Made by a program: the position numbers and the translations under genes. Positions 10,561-19,800 of a stretch of DNA of 64,000 nt are shown one piece after another. Source of the DNA: an uncultured bacterium. GTDB taxonomy: Bacteria; Verrucomicrobiota; Verrucomicrobiia; CAIQCK01. The notes under the pieces were generated by a model. It did not search any database. It was not told the DNA's origin and was given only the letters and a program-made list of their open reading frames with translations. How positions within the stretch are numbered: position 1 is the stretch's first letter; each line of letters starts with the position of its first letter. Location: the NCBI GenBank assembly GCA_903870275.1, contig CAIQCK010000034.1, positions 1-64,000 on the forward strand, given 5' to 3'.

Positions 10561-11510
10561 AAAAACTTTCACTTGCCGACTTGCAGGCCAGTGTTCAAGA
10601 TAGGACCGCCTTCACCGCTTTGGAGGATTACACGAAACTGTCGGCGGCTTACCTCGACTTCCTCGCTCGGATCAAACCCACTCGCATCGTCTCGCCTTCT
10701 CATCACCACTACGTTTTTTACCAATATGGCAAGGACTACGCCCACAAGGTCACTCGCCCCCTCAACACGAACTTGTTTATCCCGACAGCCCACGAATTCG
10801 TTGCTGCTTTTGCGCGATTCGTTGCGTTTCTCGACGATCTGAAGAGACGACAAGGCGCACGCCGAGACACAAGCGCAACAACCTCTTATCTGGAATCCAA
10901 GGAAATCAACAAAGTCATTTATACCGCGCAGCAATCCATCGGCTGCGTCGGTGATTCCTTCGAAAACGAGAATCAGTCGAGGAAGCGAATCGGCCAGTTG
11001 TTCGAGACGCTTGTCAAACTCGTCATCAAGCGTTTGGGTTTGGATTGCGAGCCAAGGACGATCAACCTCCCCATTCCAGGATTCCCCGGTTACGAAATGT
11101 CCTACGAGTTGGACCTCGTTTTCTCCAGAAACAAAGCCATCATCGCGTCGGAAACGAAGTTTATTCACTCGTCTGAGGTGGTCGGCTCAGTGAAAACAAC
11201 GAGCAAAGATCGCATTGATAAAATCTTCCTGGACAAATTTCTTCTCCAGAGGTTGCTCGGCCGGCAAGTCCCAGTCGTTGCTATTTTCCTCCACGATGTG
11301 CAGAGGGCGCGCAGGGGTAACAGCATCTTCGGCATCAACTCCACCTTCAAAACCAATCACTTTCTCGGATACACTGTGGCGCTGAACAAGCTTGATGGCG
11401 TTTACTACGTTGACCCTCGCCCTGAGATGACAACTAACGAGCGACTGCGCGAGCAAATCCATGACTTCCAGCAATTCGTGACGGAAGATCTATGGAAATT
11501 GTCGAAATAA
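10557..11510 (+). CDS. Putative type II restriction endonuclease (PD-(D/E)XK)
   Basis: A 317-aa protein. The start at 10557 is preceded by GAGGAG inside the end of the methyltransferase and overlaps its stop, so the two are translationally coupled. A PD-(D/E)XK-like site is readable: D186 (YELDLVF), then E199 and K201 (SETK), with E150 as a possible further metal ligand. No AAA or helicase motifs are present, so it is not a type I/III subunit. The recognition site cannot be deduced. The assignment rests on the nuclease-like motif plus tight linkage to a methyltransferase. Its A/T-rich codons match its partner and differ from the neighbours, and the 3' end is followed by an A-run. It could alternatively be another nuclease-fold accessory protein. 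Confidence 0.72.
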   Translation: MKKLSLADLQASVQDRTAFTALEDYTKLSAAYLDFLARIKPTRIVSPSHHHYVFYQYGKDYAHKVTRPLNTNLFIPTAHEFVAAFARFVAFLDDLKRRQGARRDTSATTSYLESKEINKVIYTAQQSIGCVGDSFENENQSRKRIGQLFETLVKLVIKRLGLDCEPRTINLPIPGFPGYEMSYELDLVFSRNKAIIASETKFIHSSEVVGSVKTTSKDRIDKIFLDKFLLQRLLGRQVPVVAIFLHDVQRARRGNSIFGINSTFKTNHFLGYTVALNKLDGVYYVDPRPEMTTNERLREQIHDFQQFVTEDLWKLSK

Positions 11511-11589
11511 AAAAATCCCGGTTGCTCACGCAAAAGCCAGAGCCGAACCCCGTGCGTGATGTGAAATTGCTGACAGGAACCAAACGCCC

Positions 11590-13056
11590 ATGAAACACCT
11601 GCTGCAACGCCTCCTTGTTCTTGCGGTCCTCGGCCTCGCCTGCGCCGCGGGACGCGCCGCGGACAAACCCAACATCATCTTCATCCTCTCCGACGATCTC
11701 GGCTACGGCGACCTCGGTTGCTACGGGCAGAAGAAAATCCAGACGCCATGCCTCGACCGCATGGCGGCGGAAGGGACGCGGTTCACGCAGTTTTACGCCG
11801 GCTCGACCGTCTGCGCGCCGTCGCGCTGCGTGCTGATGACCGGCCAGCACACGGGACATTGCTGGGTGCGCGGCAACGCTGGCAAGAAGGACGCGCTCGG
11901 CCAGATTTTGCGCACGGAGGACGTCACGGTGGCCCGGGTGCTCCACGACGCCGGTTACGCCACGGCGCTCATCGGCAAATGGGGACTGGGCGAGCCTGAC
12001 TCCACCGGGCTGCCGACGCGGCAAGGCTTCGATTATTTCTTTGGCTATCTCAGCCAGCTCCACGCGCACAACTATTACCCGGCGTTTCTCTGGCGCAACG
12101 AGGAGCGCGTGACGCTGAAGAACGAAGTGCCGCCCGGCAACGTCGGCGGCGGCTACAGCGAGTTCGGCCAGGGCTGGGCGACGAAGAAGGTCGAATACAG
12201 CCACGATCTTTTCGCCGCCGAGGCGTTGAAGTGGGTCGGGCAAAAACGGAGCCAGCCATTTTTCCTCTACCTCGCCGTCACCATCCCGCACGCCAACAAC
12301 GAGGCCACGCGCGCCACCGGCAACGGCCAGGAAGTGCCCGATCTTGGCATTTACAAGGACAAGGATTGGACCGAGCCGAACAAAGGTTACGCGGCGATGA
12401 TCACGCGCATGGATACCGACATCGGCCGGTTGTTCGCGCTGGTGAAACGGCTCGGCCTCGACGAGCGCACGGTGGTGATGTTCAGCTCCGACAACGGCCC
12501 GCAGAAGGAAGGCGGCGGCGATTTCGCGTTCTTCGACTCCAACGGCCCGCTGCGCGGCATGAAGCGCGACCTCTACGACGGCGGCATCCGCATGCCGTTG
12601 CTCGCGCGCTGGCCCGGACGAATCAAGGCCGGCGCCGTCACCGATCACGTCGGCTACTTCGGCGATTTCATGGCCACCGCCGCGGAACTGGCCGGCGTCG
12701 AGCCGCCGCCCCACCTCGACAGCATCAGCCTCGCGCCGGTGCTGCTCGGCCAGCCGGAGCGGCAGAAGCAGCACGAGTATCTTTACTGGGAATTCCACGA
12801 GCGCGGCTTCGCACAGGCGGTGCGGATGGGCGACTGGAAAGGCGTCCGCCTCGGCACGAAGAAACCGGTGGAGCTTTACGATCTCAAGACCGACCTCGGC
12901 GAGCAGCACGACATCGCCGCGCAGCATCCGGAGGTCGTTGCCAAGGTGGAAGCCATCCTCAAATCCGCCCGCACGGATTCCCAATATTTTCCGATCCGCG
13001 AAGGCAGCCCGAAGAAAGCCGGCGCGCCGAAAAAGCCCGCCGCCAATCAACCATGA
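11590..13056 (+). CDS. Arylsulfatase, family S1, exported
   Basis: A 488-aa sulfatase with signal peptide 1-23. Metal ligands D35-D36 (SDDLGYGD), the C-A-P-S-R motif at 75-79 with formylglycine precursor C75, and [11 protein letters not shown] around residue 299 (the second metal-site D-N pair) give a complete active site. MPLLARWPG and the C-terminal [16 protein letters not shown] segment are typical of arylsulfatase A-like enzymes of marine and soil Verrucomicrobiota. AGGA stands about 10 nt before the ATG. It differs clearly from the sulfatase at 6447, so the two probably remove different sulfates. The C-terminus is lysine/proline rich. The stop overlaps the ATG of the downstream Nudix gene (ATGA), so translation is likely coupled. 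Confidence 0.92.
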   Translation: MKHLLQRLLVLAVLGLACAAGRAADKPNIIFILSDDLGYGDLGCYGQKKIQTPCLDRMAAEGTRFTQFYAGSTVCAPSRCVLMTGQHTGHCWVRGNAGKKDALGQILRTEDVTVARVLHDAGYATALIGKWGLGEPDSTGLPTRQGFDYFFGYLSQLHAHNYYPAFLWRNEERVTLKNEVPPGNVGGGYSEFGQGWATKKVEYSHDLFAAEALKWVGQKRSQPFFLYLAVTIPHANNEATRATGNGQEVPDLGIYKDKDWTEPNKGYAAMITRMDTDIGRLFALVKRLGLDERTVVMFSSDNGPQKEGGGDFAFFDSNGPLRGMKRDLYDGGIRMPLLARWPGRIKAGAVTDHVGYFGDFMATAAELAGVEPPPHLDSISLAPVLLGQPERQKQHEYLYWEFHERGFAQAVRMGDWKGVRLGTKKPVELYDLKTDLGEQHDIAAQHPEVVAKVEAILKSARTDSQYFPIREGSPKKAGAPKKPAANQP

Positions 13057-13595
13057 CCGCTCCGATTGAGTTCTTCCACTGTTGCCCAAAGTGCGGCCAG
13101 CCGGTGCGCCGCGCCGCCTCGAACGCCATCCAATGCGCCGCTTGCGGCTTCCTTTATTATTTCAACCCGGTGGTCGCCGTCGGCGCGCTGGTGATGGACG
13201 GCGAAGGCCGGATGCTGTGGATCCGCCGCGCGAAGGAACCGGGCAAAGGCAAGCTGGGATTGCCCGGCGGTTTCGCGGACGTCGGCGAGACGGCCGAGGA
13301 CGCGTTGCGCCGAGAAGTGCGCGAGGAGGTGAACCTCGAATTGGACTCCCTGGAGTTTCTCTGCACCTGCGCCAACCGATATGTTTACGGAGGCGTCACG
13401 TATCCGGTGCTGGATGTCTTCTACACAGCCCGCCCGCGCGCCGGAGAATCCGCCGCGGCGCTGGAGGATGTGGAAAGTTTTTGCTGGTTGAAACCGCAGG
13501 AAGTCCCTCTCAACGAGATTGCGTTTCTGTCAGTGAAGACCGCGTTGGATTGCTGGCTCCGCCGCGCCGGTTTGGATGCCCGGCACGGCGCGTAA
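13053..13595 (+). CDS. Nudix hydrolase with N-terminal zinc ribbon
   Basis: A 180-aa protein. An N-terminal zinc ribbon (CPKC near residue 11 and CAAC near 29) is joined to a Nudix domain. The Nudix box starts with GGFADVGE and ends with REVREEV; the Gly normally following EEx is Asn here. Proteins of this plan hydrolyse nucleoside diphosphate derivatives such as NADH or ADP-ribose; the exact substrate is unknown. The ATG is inside the end of the sulfatase gene (ATGA overlap). The frame is open much further upstream, but that part is only the shadow of the sulfatase. Why a cytosolic Nudix enzyme is coupled to an exported sulfatase is unclear; simple operon packing is the plainest reading. Confidence 0.88.
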   Translation: MTAPIEFFHCCPKCGQPVRRAASNAIQCAACGFLYYFNPVVAVGALVMDGEGRMLWIRRAKEPGKGKLGLPGGFADVGETAEDALRREVREEVNLELDSLEFLCTCANRYVYGGVTYPVLDVFYTARPRAGESAAALEDVESFCWLKPQEVPLNEIAFLSVKTALDCWLRRAGLDARHGA

Positions 13596-13663
13596 AGCTG
13601 ACGGCCCTGGACGGCCACAGGCAGGGCGCATCTCGTGTTTTGGACTGCTCCGCTCCGGCCGCA

Positions 13664-13882
13664 CCGAAGGTGCCGAAGTAAATCAGCCCAGGGCAAGCGA
13701 GTCCGCGAGCGCCGCCCCGGGTGGGAGCATCGCCCTCCGGCCGCCCTGAAAGGGCGGCGGTAACAACAACACGTCCGCGCTTTACCTGCGCCCCTTCAGG
13801 GCGCACCTCATTGCCTGCGGCTATCCCAGAGCGGCGCTCGCGGACTCGCTTGCCCTGGGCTGGATTACCGCAGCGCCTTCGG
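13664..13882. repeat. Long inverted-repeat element (MITE-like)
   Basis: A perfect 32-bp inverted repeat lies at 13684-13715 and 13831-13862. Imperfect arm similarity continues outward to CCGAAGG (13664-13670) and CCTTCGG (13876-13882). The interior holds two smaller palindromes around CGCCCTGAAAGGGCG and GCGCCCCTTCAGGGCGC. No transposase or gene is present. Elements of this sort, with spurious short ORFs, are widespread between genes in Verrucomicrobiota and Planctomycetota (general knowledge). It may be a non-autonomous mobile element or a structured RNA. Confidence 0.65.
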
Positions 13883-13981
13883 CGCGCTCGGAGAGCTTCG
13901 AAACACGCAGCAACAAAAAGCGTGGCTCAGACCCATCCACACATACGTTTCAAAAACTGAGATGCGTCCCTGCGAGCATCG

Positions 13982-14036
13982 CAGCTTTCTGAGAGACGAT
14001 CACTGCAACCGCTGCAGAAAGCTGTAGTTCCTACAG
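13982..14036. repeat. Small double-hairpin element
   Basis: A 10-bp arm at 13982-13991 pairs with 14015-14024, and an overlapping hairpin (CTGTAG-TTC-CTACAG) occupies 14022-14036. No ORF is credible here. It resembles a short interspersed palindromic repeat. The rest of 13596-14080 outside this and the long inverted repeat shows no gene. Confidence 0.4.
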
Positions 14037-14080
14037 CAGTCCAAAGCCTTCGGCTTCATGGAAGCTCATCCCCACAAACA

Positions 14081-14110
14081 ACAAGGGACAGCCCGGAGGC
14101 TGTCCCTTGT
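14081..14110 (-). terminator. Rho-independent terminator of ilvC
   Basis: A perfect 13-bp stem (14081-14093 with 14098-14110) closes on a 4-nt loop. On the minus strand it is followed by TTGTTTGT, and it begins 26 nt after the ilvC stop. Confidence 0.75.
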
Positions 14111-14135
14111 GAAACGATCTTGATGGATCAGGCGC

Positions 14136-15236
14136 TCAGTTGGCTCCGCGACCCGTGACGCCCCTGGTGCCTTTGGTGATGGCCTTTGCCAGCTCCTTCG
14201 GACGCAACGCGCGGACGGCCGCGCCGGCGCGCCACATTTCGGACTCGTGAATCTCGCTCAACTCCTTCTGCAACTGCACCTGGTAGTTGGGCGCGCCGCA
14301 GGCCTTGAGCACGCGGGTGCATTCCTCGCCCGTCTTGACGCGGCGATAGAGTTCCTTGAACACGGGCATCACGGCTTTCTTGAAACGCGGCTTCCAGTCG
14401 AGCGCGCCGCGCTGGGCGGTGGCGGAACAGTTCGAATACATCCAGTCCATCCCGTTCTCGTCCACGAGGCGGATGAGGCTCTGCGTGAGCTCTTCGACGG
14501 TCTCGTTGAACGCTTCGCTGGGCGTGTGGCCCTGGTGGCGGAGCACATCGTATTGCGCCTCCATGATGCCGGCCAGCGCGCCCATGAGCACGCCGCGTTC
14601 GCCGGTGAGATCGCTGAACACCTCGTGCTGGAACGTCGTCGGGAACAGGTAGCCGGAACCGATGCCAATGCCGACCGCGAGGCAACGCTCCTGCGCGCGG
14701 CCCGTGGCGTCCTGGCCGACGGCGAAGCTGGAGTTGATGCCCGCGCCGGTGAGGAAGTTGCGGCGGACGGAGGTGCCGCTGCCCTTCGGCGCGACCATGA
14801 TGACGTCCACGTTCTTCGGCGGGACCACGCCGGTCTGCTTCCTGTAGGCGATGGAGAAGCCGTGCGAGAAATACACCGCGTCGCCAGGCTTGAGGTTCTT
14901 TTTGACGGCCGGCCAGATGACGCGCTGGGCGGCGTCGGAGACGAGCATCTGGATGATCGTGCCGCGCTGCACCGCTTCCTCGATGTCGAACAATGTCTTG
15001 CCGGGCACCCAGCCGTCGGCAACGGCGCGGTCCCAATCGCGTTTGAACGACTTGGCCTGGCCAATGATGACGTTGAAGCCGTTGTCGCGGAGGTTCAACC
15101 CCTGCGCCGGCCCCTGCACGCCGTAGCCGATGATGGCAATGGTCTCGTTCTTGAGGACCTTGCGCGCCCGGGCCATCGGGAACTCCTGCCGCGTGATGAC
15201 CGTTTCCTTCGTTCCACCAAAATTAATGATTGCCAT
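14136..15236 (-). CDS. ilvC: Ketol-acid reductoisomerase
   Basis: A 366-aa NADPH-dependent enzyme converting 2-acetolactate or 2-aceto-2-hydroxybutyrate to the dihydroxy acid in valine, leucine and isoleucine synthesis. The Rossmann motif GYGVQGPAQGLNLRDNG lies at about residues 38-54. The metal-binding DLTGERG and the knotted C-terminal helical domain with EAQYDV and MYSNCSATAQRGALDW are clear. AAGGA lies about 9 nt before the ATG. It is monocistronic: a promoter about 100 bp upstream and a strong terminator downstream are both visible. No ilvB/ilvN lies next to it; the acetolactate-synthase-like gene of this window is 20 kb away in another context and probably not its partner. Confidence 0.96.
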   Translation of the reverse strand: MAIINFGGTKETVITRQEFPMARARKVLKNETIAIIGYGVQGPAQGLNLRDNGFNVIIGQAKSFKRDWDRAVADGWVPGKTLFDIEEAVQRGTIIQMLVSDAAQRVIWPAVKKNLKPGDAVYFSHGFSIAYRKQTGVVPPKNVDVIMVAPKGSGTSVRRNFLTGAGINSSFAVGQDATGRAQERCLAVGIGIGSGYLFPTTFQHEVFSDLTGERGVLMGALAGIMEAQYDVLRHQGHTPSEAFNETVEELTQSLIRLVDENGMDWMYSNCSATAQRGALDWKPRFKKAVMPVFKELYRRVKTGEECTRVLKACGAPNYQVQLQKELSEIHESEMWRAGAAVRALRPKELAKAITKGTRGVTGRGAN

Positions 15237-15336
15237 GATGTTTTGTCCTTCGCTTTGTTACCGCGCAGCGACCAACTCGACACACCGCCGGAACAATGTT
15301 TCTTTATCGTTTGCTTGCTTCCGATTGGAGCGCCGA

Positions 15337-15364
15337 ATCCTAGTGGCGAAACTCCGCCAGTCAA
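15337..15364 (-). promoter_or_regulatory. Putative ilvC promoter
   Basis: Read on the minus strand, TTGACT (15364-15359) and TAGGAT (15342-15337) are spaced 16 nt apart, about 100 bp upstream of ilvC. A short palindrome (GGCG...CGCC) lies between the hexamers and could be an operator, but this is speculative. Confidence 0.45.
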
Positions 15365-15410
15365 ATAGAAACTGACCACAAAATAGCACAGGATGGTGAA
15401 CCAGGGGCAT

Positions 15411-16121
15411 CTACTGGGCTTTCGCTTTTGTCGGCGGGCCGAGGTGCAGGCGCGTCAGCTGCACACGGATGTCGTAGCCGGCGGCGTTCGGGTGAAGGCG
15501 GTCGGCGACGAACAAGTCCTCGCGCGGCTGGCCGTCCGAACCGAGAAAGGCGTCGAAAATGTTGATGTAGTCCAGGTTCTTGCCGTAGGCGATATAGTCC
15601 TTGATGAGTTGGTTGGTGCGGCGCTGTTTTTCCATATCGGCGGCGCGCACCGGCGACGGGCTGATGGCGAAAAACGCGATGCGCGCGTCCGGCAAGGCGT
15701 CCCGGACTTTTTCAACGAACGCCTTGAAGTCCTCGGCCACCTGCTCCGGCGATTTGCCGGCGTGAAGGTCGTTGCCGCCCGCGCCAAGCACGATCAGCCG
15801 CGGTTTGTAGGGAATAACGATCCGGTCGGCGTAGAGGGTCGCGTCGGCAATCTGCGAACCGCCAAAGCCGCGGTTGATGATTTCGTGTTTTGGAAAATCC
15901 CTCGCGAGTGTTTTCCAAAGCCGGATGCTGGAGGAACCAATGAACAAGATCGCGTCGTGCGGCGGCGGGTTCTTCTGGTCAGCGGCCTCGAAGGCCTGGA
16001 TTTCCTTTTCCCATCGCTGGCCCGGCGCTTGATCAGCGGCAAACAACGCCGGGGCGCAAACGAGCAGCAGCGATGCGAGACCCACCCGGACCGAAAGCGG
16101 ACGGCAGCGGAAGTTGCTCAT
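15411..16121 (-). CDS. SGNH/GDSL-family hydrolase, exported
   Basis: A 236-aa esterase/lipase-fold protein. Signal peptide about 1-28 (ending ALFA). Block I has the nucleophile Ser in FIGSSSIRLW, block II the Gly in GGSQIAD, block III the GGND motif (GAGGNDLHAG), and block V the Asp-His pair in ADRLHPNAAGY, so the site is complete. Such proteins in this phylum usually act as carbohydrate (acetyl)esterases or platelet-activating-factor-acetylhydrolase-like enzymes; the substrate is not determinable. A TAGAAT -10-like box lies 12 nt before the ATG with no Shine-Dalgarno sequence, so the message may be nearly leaderless. It sits between ilvC and an isochorismatase-family gene on the same strand with no clear functional link. 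Confidence 0.88.
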   Translation of the reverse strand: MSNFRCRPLSVRVGLASLLLVCAPALFAADQAPGQRWEKEIQAFEAADQKNPPPHDAILFIGSSSIRLWKTLARDFPKHEIINRGFGGSQIADATLYADRIVIPYKPRLIVLGAGGNDLHAGKSPEQVAEDFKAFVEKVRDALPDARIAFFAISPSPVRAADMEKQRRTNQLIKDYIAYGKNLDYINIFDAFLGSDGQPREDLFVADRLHPNAAGYDIRVQLTRLHLGPPTKAKAQ

Positions 16122-16178
16122 AGTGTTGGCGGCATTCTACCGGCGCAGGCGTGCGCACTCACGCAAATTTTTTCGAGA

Positions 16179-16736
16179 TCATTTCACCAGCGGCAAAACC
16201 TGCTTGAACTCGTCGGTGCCGGCGCGGCTGAGCAGTTCGAAAAGCACCATCTCGGTGGAGGCGATGAGGGCGCCGGCGTCGCGCATCCTTTCGACGGCAA
16301 TGCGATGGTTCTCCGGCGTCCGCGACGAGATCGCGTCGGCCGCGATGCAGGCGCGGAAACCACGATCGAGAAGGTCCAGGCAGGTCTGGGCCACGCAGAC
16401 GTGCGCCTCGATGCCGCAGAGGATGACGTCGCGGACGCCCTTGGCTTCGAGCGCGGCAACGAACCCCTCCGCGCCGCACGAACTGAAGGCGAGCTTCTCC
16501 ATCGGCGCGAAGCCCGGCACGGCGGCGGCCACCTCCGGCACGGTCGGGCCGATGCCCTTGCGGTATTGCTCGGTCACGAAAATCGGCAGGCCCATGATCG
16601 CCGCGCCTTTGACAAGCCGCACGGCGTTGGCCACAACGCGATCCCTCTCGTGGATCGCAGGCAGCAGCCGCTCTTGAATGTCCACCACTACCAAACCGGC
16701 CTTGTCCCGCGCGATGCGATGCGAAGTCGTGTTCAC
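16179..16736 (-). CDS. Isochorismatase-family cysteine hydrolase
   Basis: A 185-aa alpha/beta hydrolase of the isochorismatase/nicotinamidase superfamily. The catalytic triad positions are visible: Asp in VVVDIQERL, Lys in MEKLAFSS and Cys in GIEAHVCVAQT. The cis-peptide region (GIEAH) is typical. The start is GTG (16736), supported by AGGAA 6 nt upstream. This subgroup (YcaC-like, about 180 aa) is poorly characterised; true isochorismatase or nicotinamidase activity should not be assumed. It lies 57 bp upstream of the SGNH gene on the same strand and is divergent from the large FAD protein. Confidence 0.87.
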   Translation of the reverse strand: MNTTSHRIARDKAGLVVVDIQERLLPAIHERDRVVANAVRLVKGAAIMGLPIFVTEQYRKGIGPTVPEVAAAVPGFAPMEKLAFSSCGAEGFVAALEAKGVRDVILCGIEAHVCVAQTCLDLLDRGFRACIAADAISSRTPENHRIAVERMRDAGALIASTEMVLFELLSRAGTDEFKQVLPLVK

Positions 16737-16808
16737 GGCGTTTCCTGTAGCTGTGCCGGCGTATTATTGCAAAGCCAAAACGGCGATGTTTCATCACTGT
16801 TTGCCGGG

Positions 16809-16837
16809 TTGACATCGCCGCGCGCAACGACCATAAA
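16809..16837 (+). promoter_or_regulatory. Strong promoter for the FAD protein, leaderless geometry
   Basis: A perfect TTGACA (16809-16814), 17-nt spacer and CATAAA (16832-16837). The ATG at 16846 begins 8 nt after the -10 box, so transcription should start at or within about 2 nt of the start codon. Confidence 0.65.
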
Positions 16838-16845
16838 TCGCGGCG

Positions 16846-19800
16846 ATGAAAGCTCACCACGATACTCTACGATTCCGTCCTTTCCACCTCGCCGGCAAGA
16901 TCGCGGCATTCGCGCTGCCGTGCCTGCTGAGTGTCGGCGCCGGATTGCTCGGCGCCAAAGATGTGCCCGAATCAGCCCGCTCGCTGCCGGTGGTTGCCAA
17001 CGTGGATGTCGTCGTCATCGGCGGCAGTTCCGGCGCGGTCGCCGCGGCGGTAGAAGCGGCGAAGAACGGCGCGAAGGTTTTTCTTGCCGCGCCGCGGCAT
17101 TATCTCGGCGAAGACCTGTGCGGTTCCTACCGGCTCTGGCTCGAGCCGGGCGAAACACCGGCGACGGAACTGGCACAGGAAATCTTCAAGCCCATGCCAC
17201 AGGTGGCGCCGCCGATGCGCAGTCTGCCGTTCACCTACACCGCCAGCAAACCGTCGAGCCGAGTCCACAAGGACACCACGCCACCGTCGTTGCTCGCGGA
17301 TGGCAAATACAGCAACTCCGCCAAGGAGAGCGTGCAGTTCGACGACGATGTCACGTTCGTGCTCGATCTCGGCAAGCCGCTAAGCCTTCAAACCGTTGCC
17401 GTCATGGCCTACCAGCGCACCGGCGATTTCGAGATGGACAAGGCCACGGTTTTTTCCAGCGACGACTGCAAGGGATGGACGCAGGTCGCCATCATCAAGA
17501 ACGAGGACCTCGACGCCGGCACCGTCGAGGAGCGGGCGCTGCCGGTGTTCGCGCCCGTCGGGATCAAGACGCGCTACCTGAAACTCGACGTGCGGAAAAC
17601 ATCGCGCGCCAAGCGACTGTTGCTGGGCGAAATCGTCGTCGAGCCGGCCGGCGCGCAACGGCCGCCGCCACCGATTGGCCCGCAAGCGGTCACGCCGATG
17701 CAGGTGAAACGCGCGCTGGATCAGGCGTTGCTAAAGGCGGGCGTGTCGTTCCTCTACGGCTGCTACGCCACTGAACTGCTCAAGGACAGCAGCGGCTATC
17801 CGGCCGGCATCGTCATGGCCAACCGCTCCGGCCGGCAAGCGGTGGTCGCGAAAATGATCATTGACGCCACCGAGCGCGGGACGGTGGCGCGCATGACCGA
17901 AGTGCCTTTCACCCGGTTTCCCGGCGGCGCAGCGACATTCGAACAAATCGTGGTCGGCGGCAAACCGCGCGCCGGCGCGAACGCCGAGTTGCTTCCGCGC
18001 GGGACGCCGGTCACGGTGACCGACCGCAAAGGCGAGAGCCACGCGGTTAACGAGTATCAGTTGCGGCTGCCAATGAAGGACGCGAGTTTCAAATCCTTCG
18101 CCGCCGCCGAGCAGCTCGCCCGCGACCGAACGTGGACGAAGGAACAGCTCGATGCCTCCGAGACGCCGTTCCAAGTGCCACCGGATTCGTTTCGCGGCAA
18201 GGAACAGCAGACCGGCGCGTGGCCCGGCGCTGACAAAATCCCGCTGGATGCTTTCCGGCCCGCGGCCATTGAGCGGATGTTCGTGTTGAACGGCTGCGCC
18301 GACCTCTCGCGCGAAGCGGCAGCAGAACTGTTGCGCCCGCTGAACTTCATGGATGTCGGCGCGCGTATTGGCAAGGCGGCGGCGTCATCGGCGAAAAACC
18401 AGCCCAAGCTCGAAGGCATCCGCCTTCCCGGCGGCGAAGTTACCGGCAAGATCAAAGGCGATGCGCGCGAAGTGGGCGCGGAGTTGAATCCGCGCGCCTC
18501 CAACGCTCCCGTGGTACCGGCGGAAGCGCGTGCGCTGCCCGTGCTTGGCGAATACGATGTGGTCGTGGTCGGTGGCGGCACCGGCGGCTCGCCAGCAGCC
18601 ATCGCGGCGGGCCGGCAGGGCGCGAAGACGCTGCTCATCGAGTATCTGCACCAGTTCGGCGGCGTCGGCACGGTGGGCTTGATCAGCACCTACTATCACG
18701 GCAACCGCGTCGGCTTCACCGCCGAGGTGGACGCCGGGCTGCAAACGATCGGCCCGAAGGATACGCGCTTCAAATCGGGCGCGTGGAACTCCGATTGGAA
18801 GAGCGAATGGTATCGGCGTGAGCTGCGCAAGGCGGGCGTGGACATCTGGTGCGGCGCGCTCGGCGCGGGCGCGTTCGTCGAGAACGGCCGCGTGCGCGGC
18901 GTGACGGTGGCGACGCCGCAGGGGCGCGGCGTGGTGCTGGCAAAAATGGTGGTGGACTCGACCGGCAACGCCGACATCGCCGCCGCGGCCGGCGCGGCTT
19001 GCCGTTACACCGGCGATGACGACGTGGCCGTGCAAGGCACCGGCCTGCCGCCACGCCAGCTCGGCCCCGGCTATACAAACACCGATTACACGTTCGTGGA
19101 CGAGACCGACATCACGGACATCTGGCGCTGCTTCGTCGCGGCGCGGGAAAAGTTCAAGGCGGCCTACGATCTCGGACAGTTGATTGACACGCGCGAGCGG
19201 CGGCAGATCGTCGGCGATTTCACAATTTCGCCGGTGGACGAGTGGGCGTGCCGCACGTTTCCCGACACGGTGGTCATCGCCAAGAGCAACTACGACACGC
19301 ACGGCTACACGGTCCATCCGATGTTCACGCTGCGGCCGCCGCATAAACAGGACATCTTCGTCCACGTGCCGTATCGCTGCCTGGTGCCGCGCGGGCTGGA
19401 CGGCATCCTCGTCACCGGCCTCGGCGTCAGCGCGCATCGCGACGCGTTGCCGCTGATCCGCATGCAGCCCGACGTGCAGAACCAGGGCTACGCCGCCGGC
19501 GTCGCCGCCGCGATGATCGCCCGCAAAGGCTGCGCCACGCGCGCGCTCGACATCAAATCGCTCCAGCGGCATCTCATCCGGAAAGGCAACCTGCCGGAAT
19601 CGGTGCTGACGGAAAGCGACTCGTTTCCGCTGCCGAAGGAGAAGATCGCCGACGCCGTCTCGCAACTCACCAACGACTTTAACGGCATTGAACTGGTGCT
19701 GGCGCACCAAGACACCGCCAAGCCGCTGCTGCGCGAGGCGCTCGCAAACGCCGGCTCCGACAGGACAAAGCTGGTCTATGCGCACGTTCTCGCCATGCTC

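Noticed and set aside
12231-13595. Long N-terminal extension of the Nudix protein
   Set aside because: The added part overlaps the sulfatase in another frame; the ATGA-coupled ATG at 13053 starts exactly before the zinc ribbon.
15393-17774. 793-aa plus-strand ORF covering the SGNH and isochorismatase genes
   Set aside because: Spans three real genes on both strands and shows no domain; a stop-free shadow caused by high GC.
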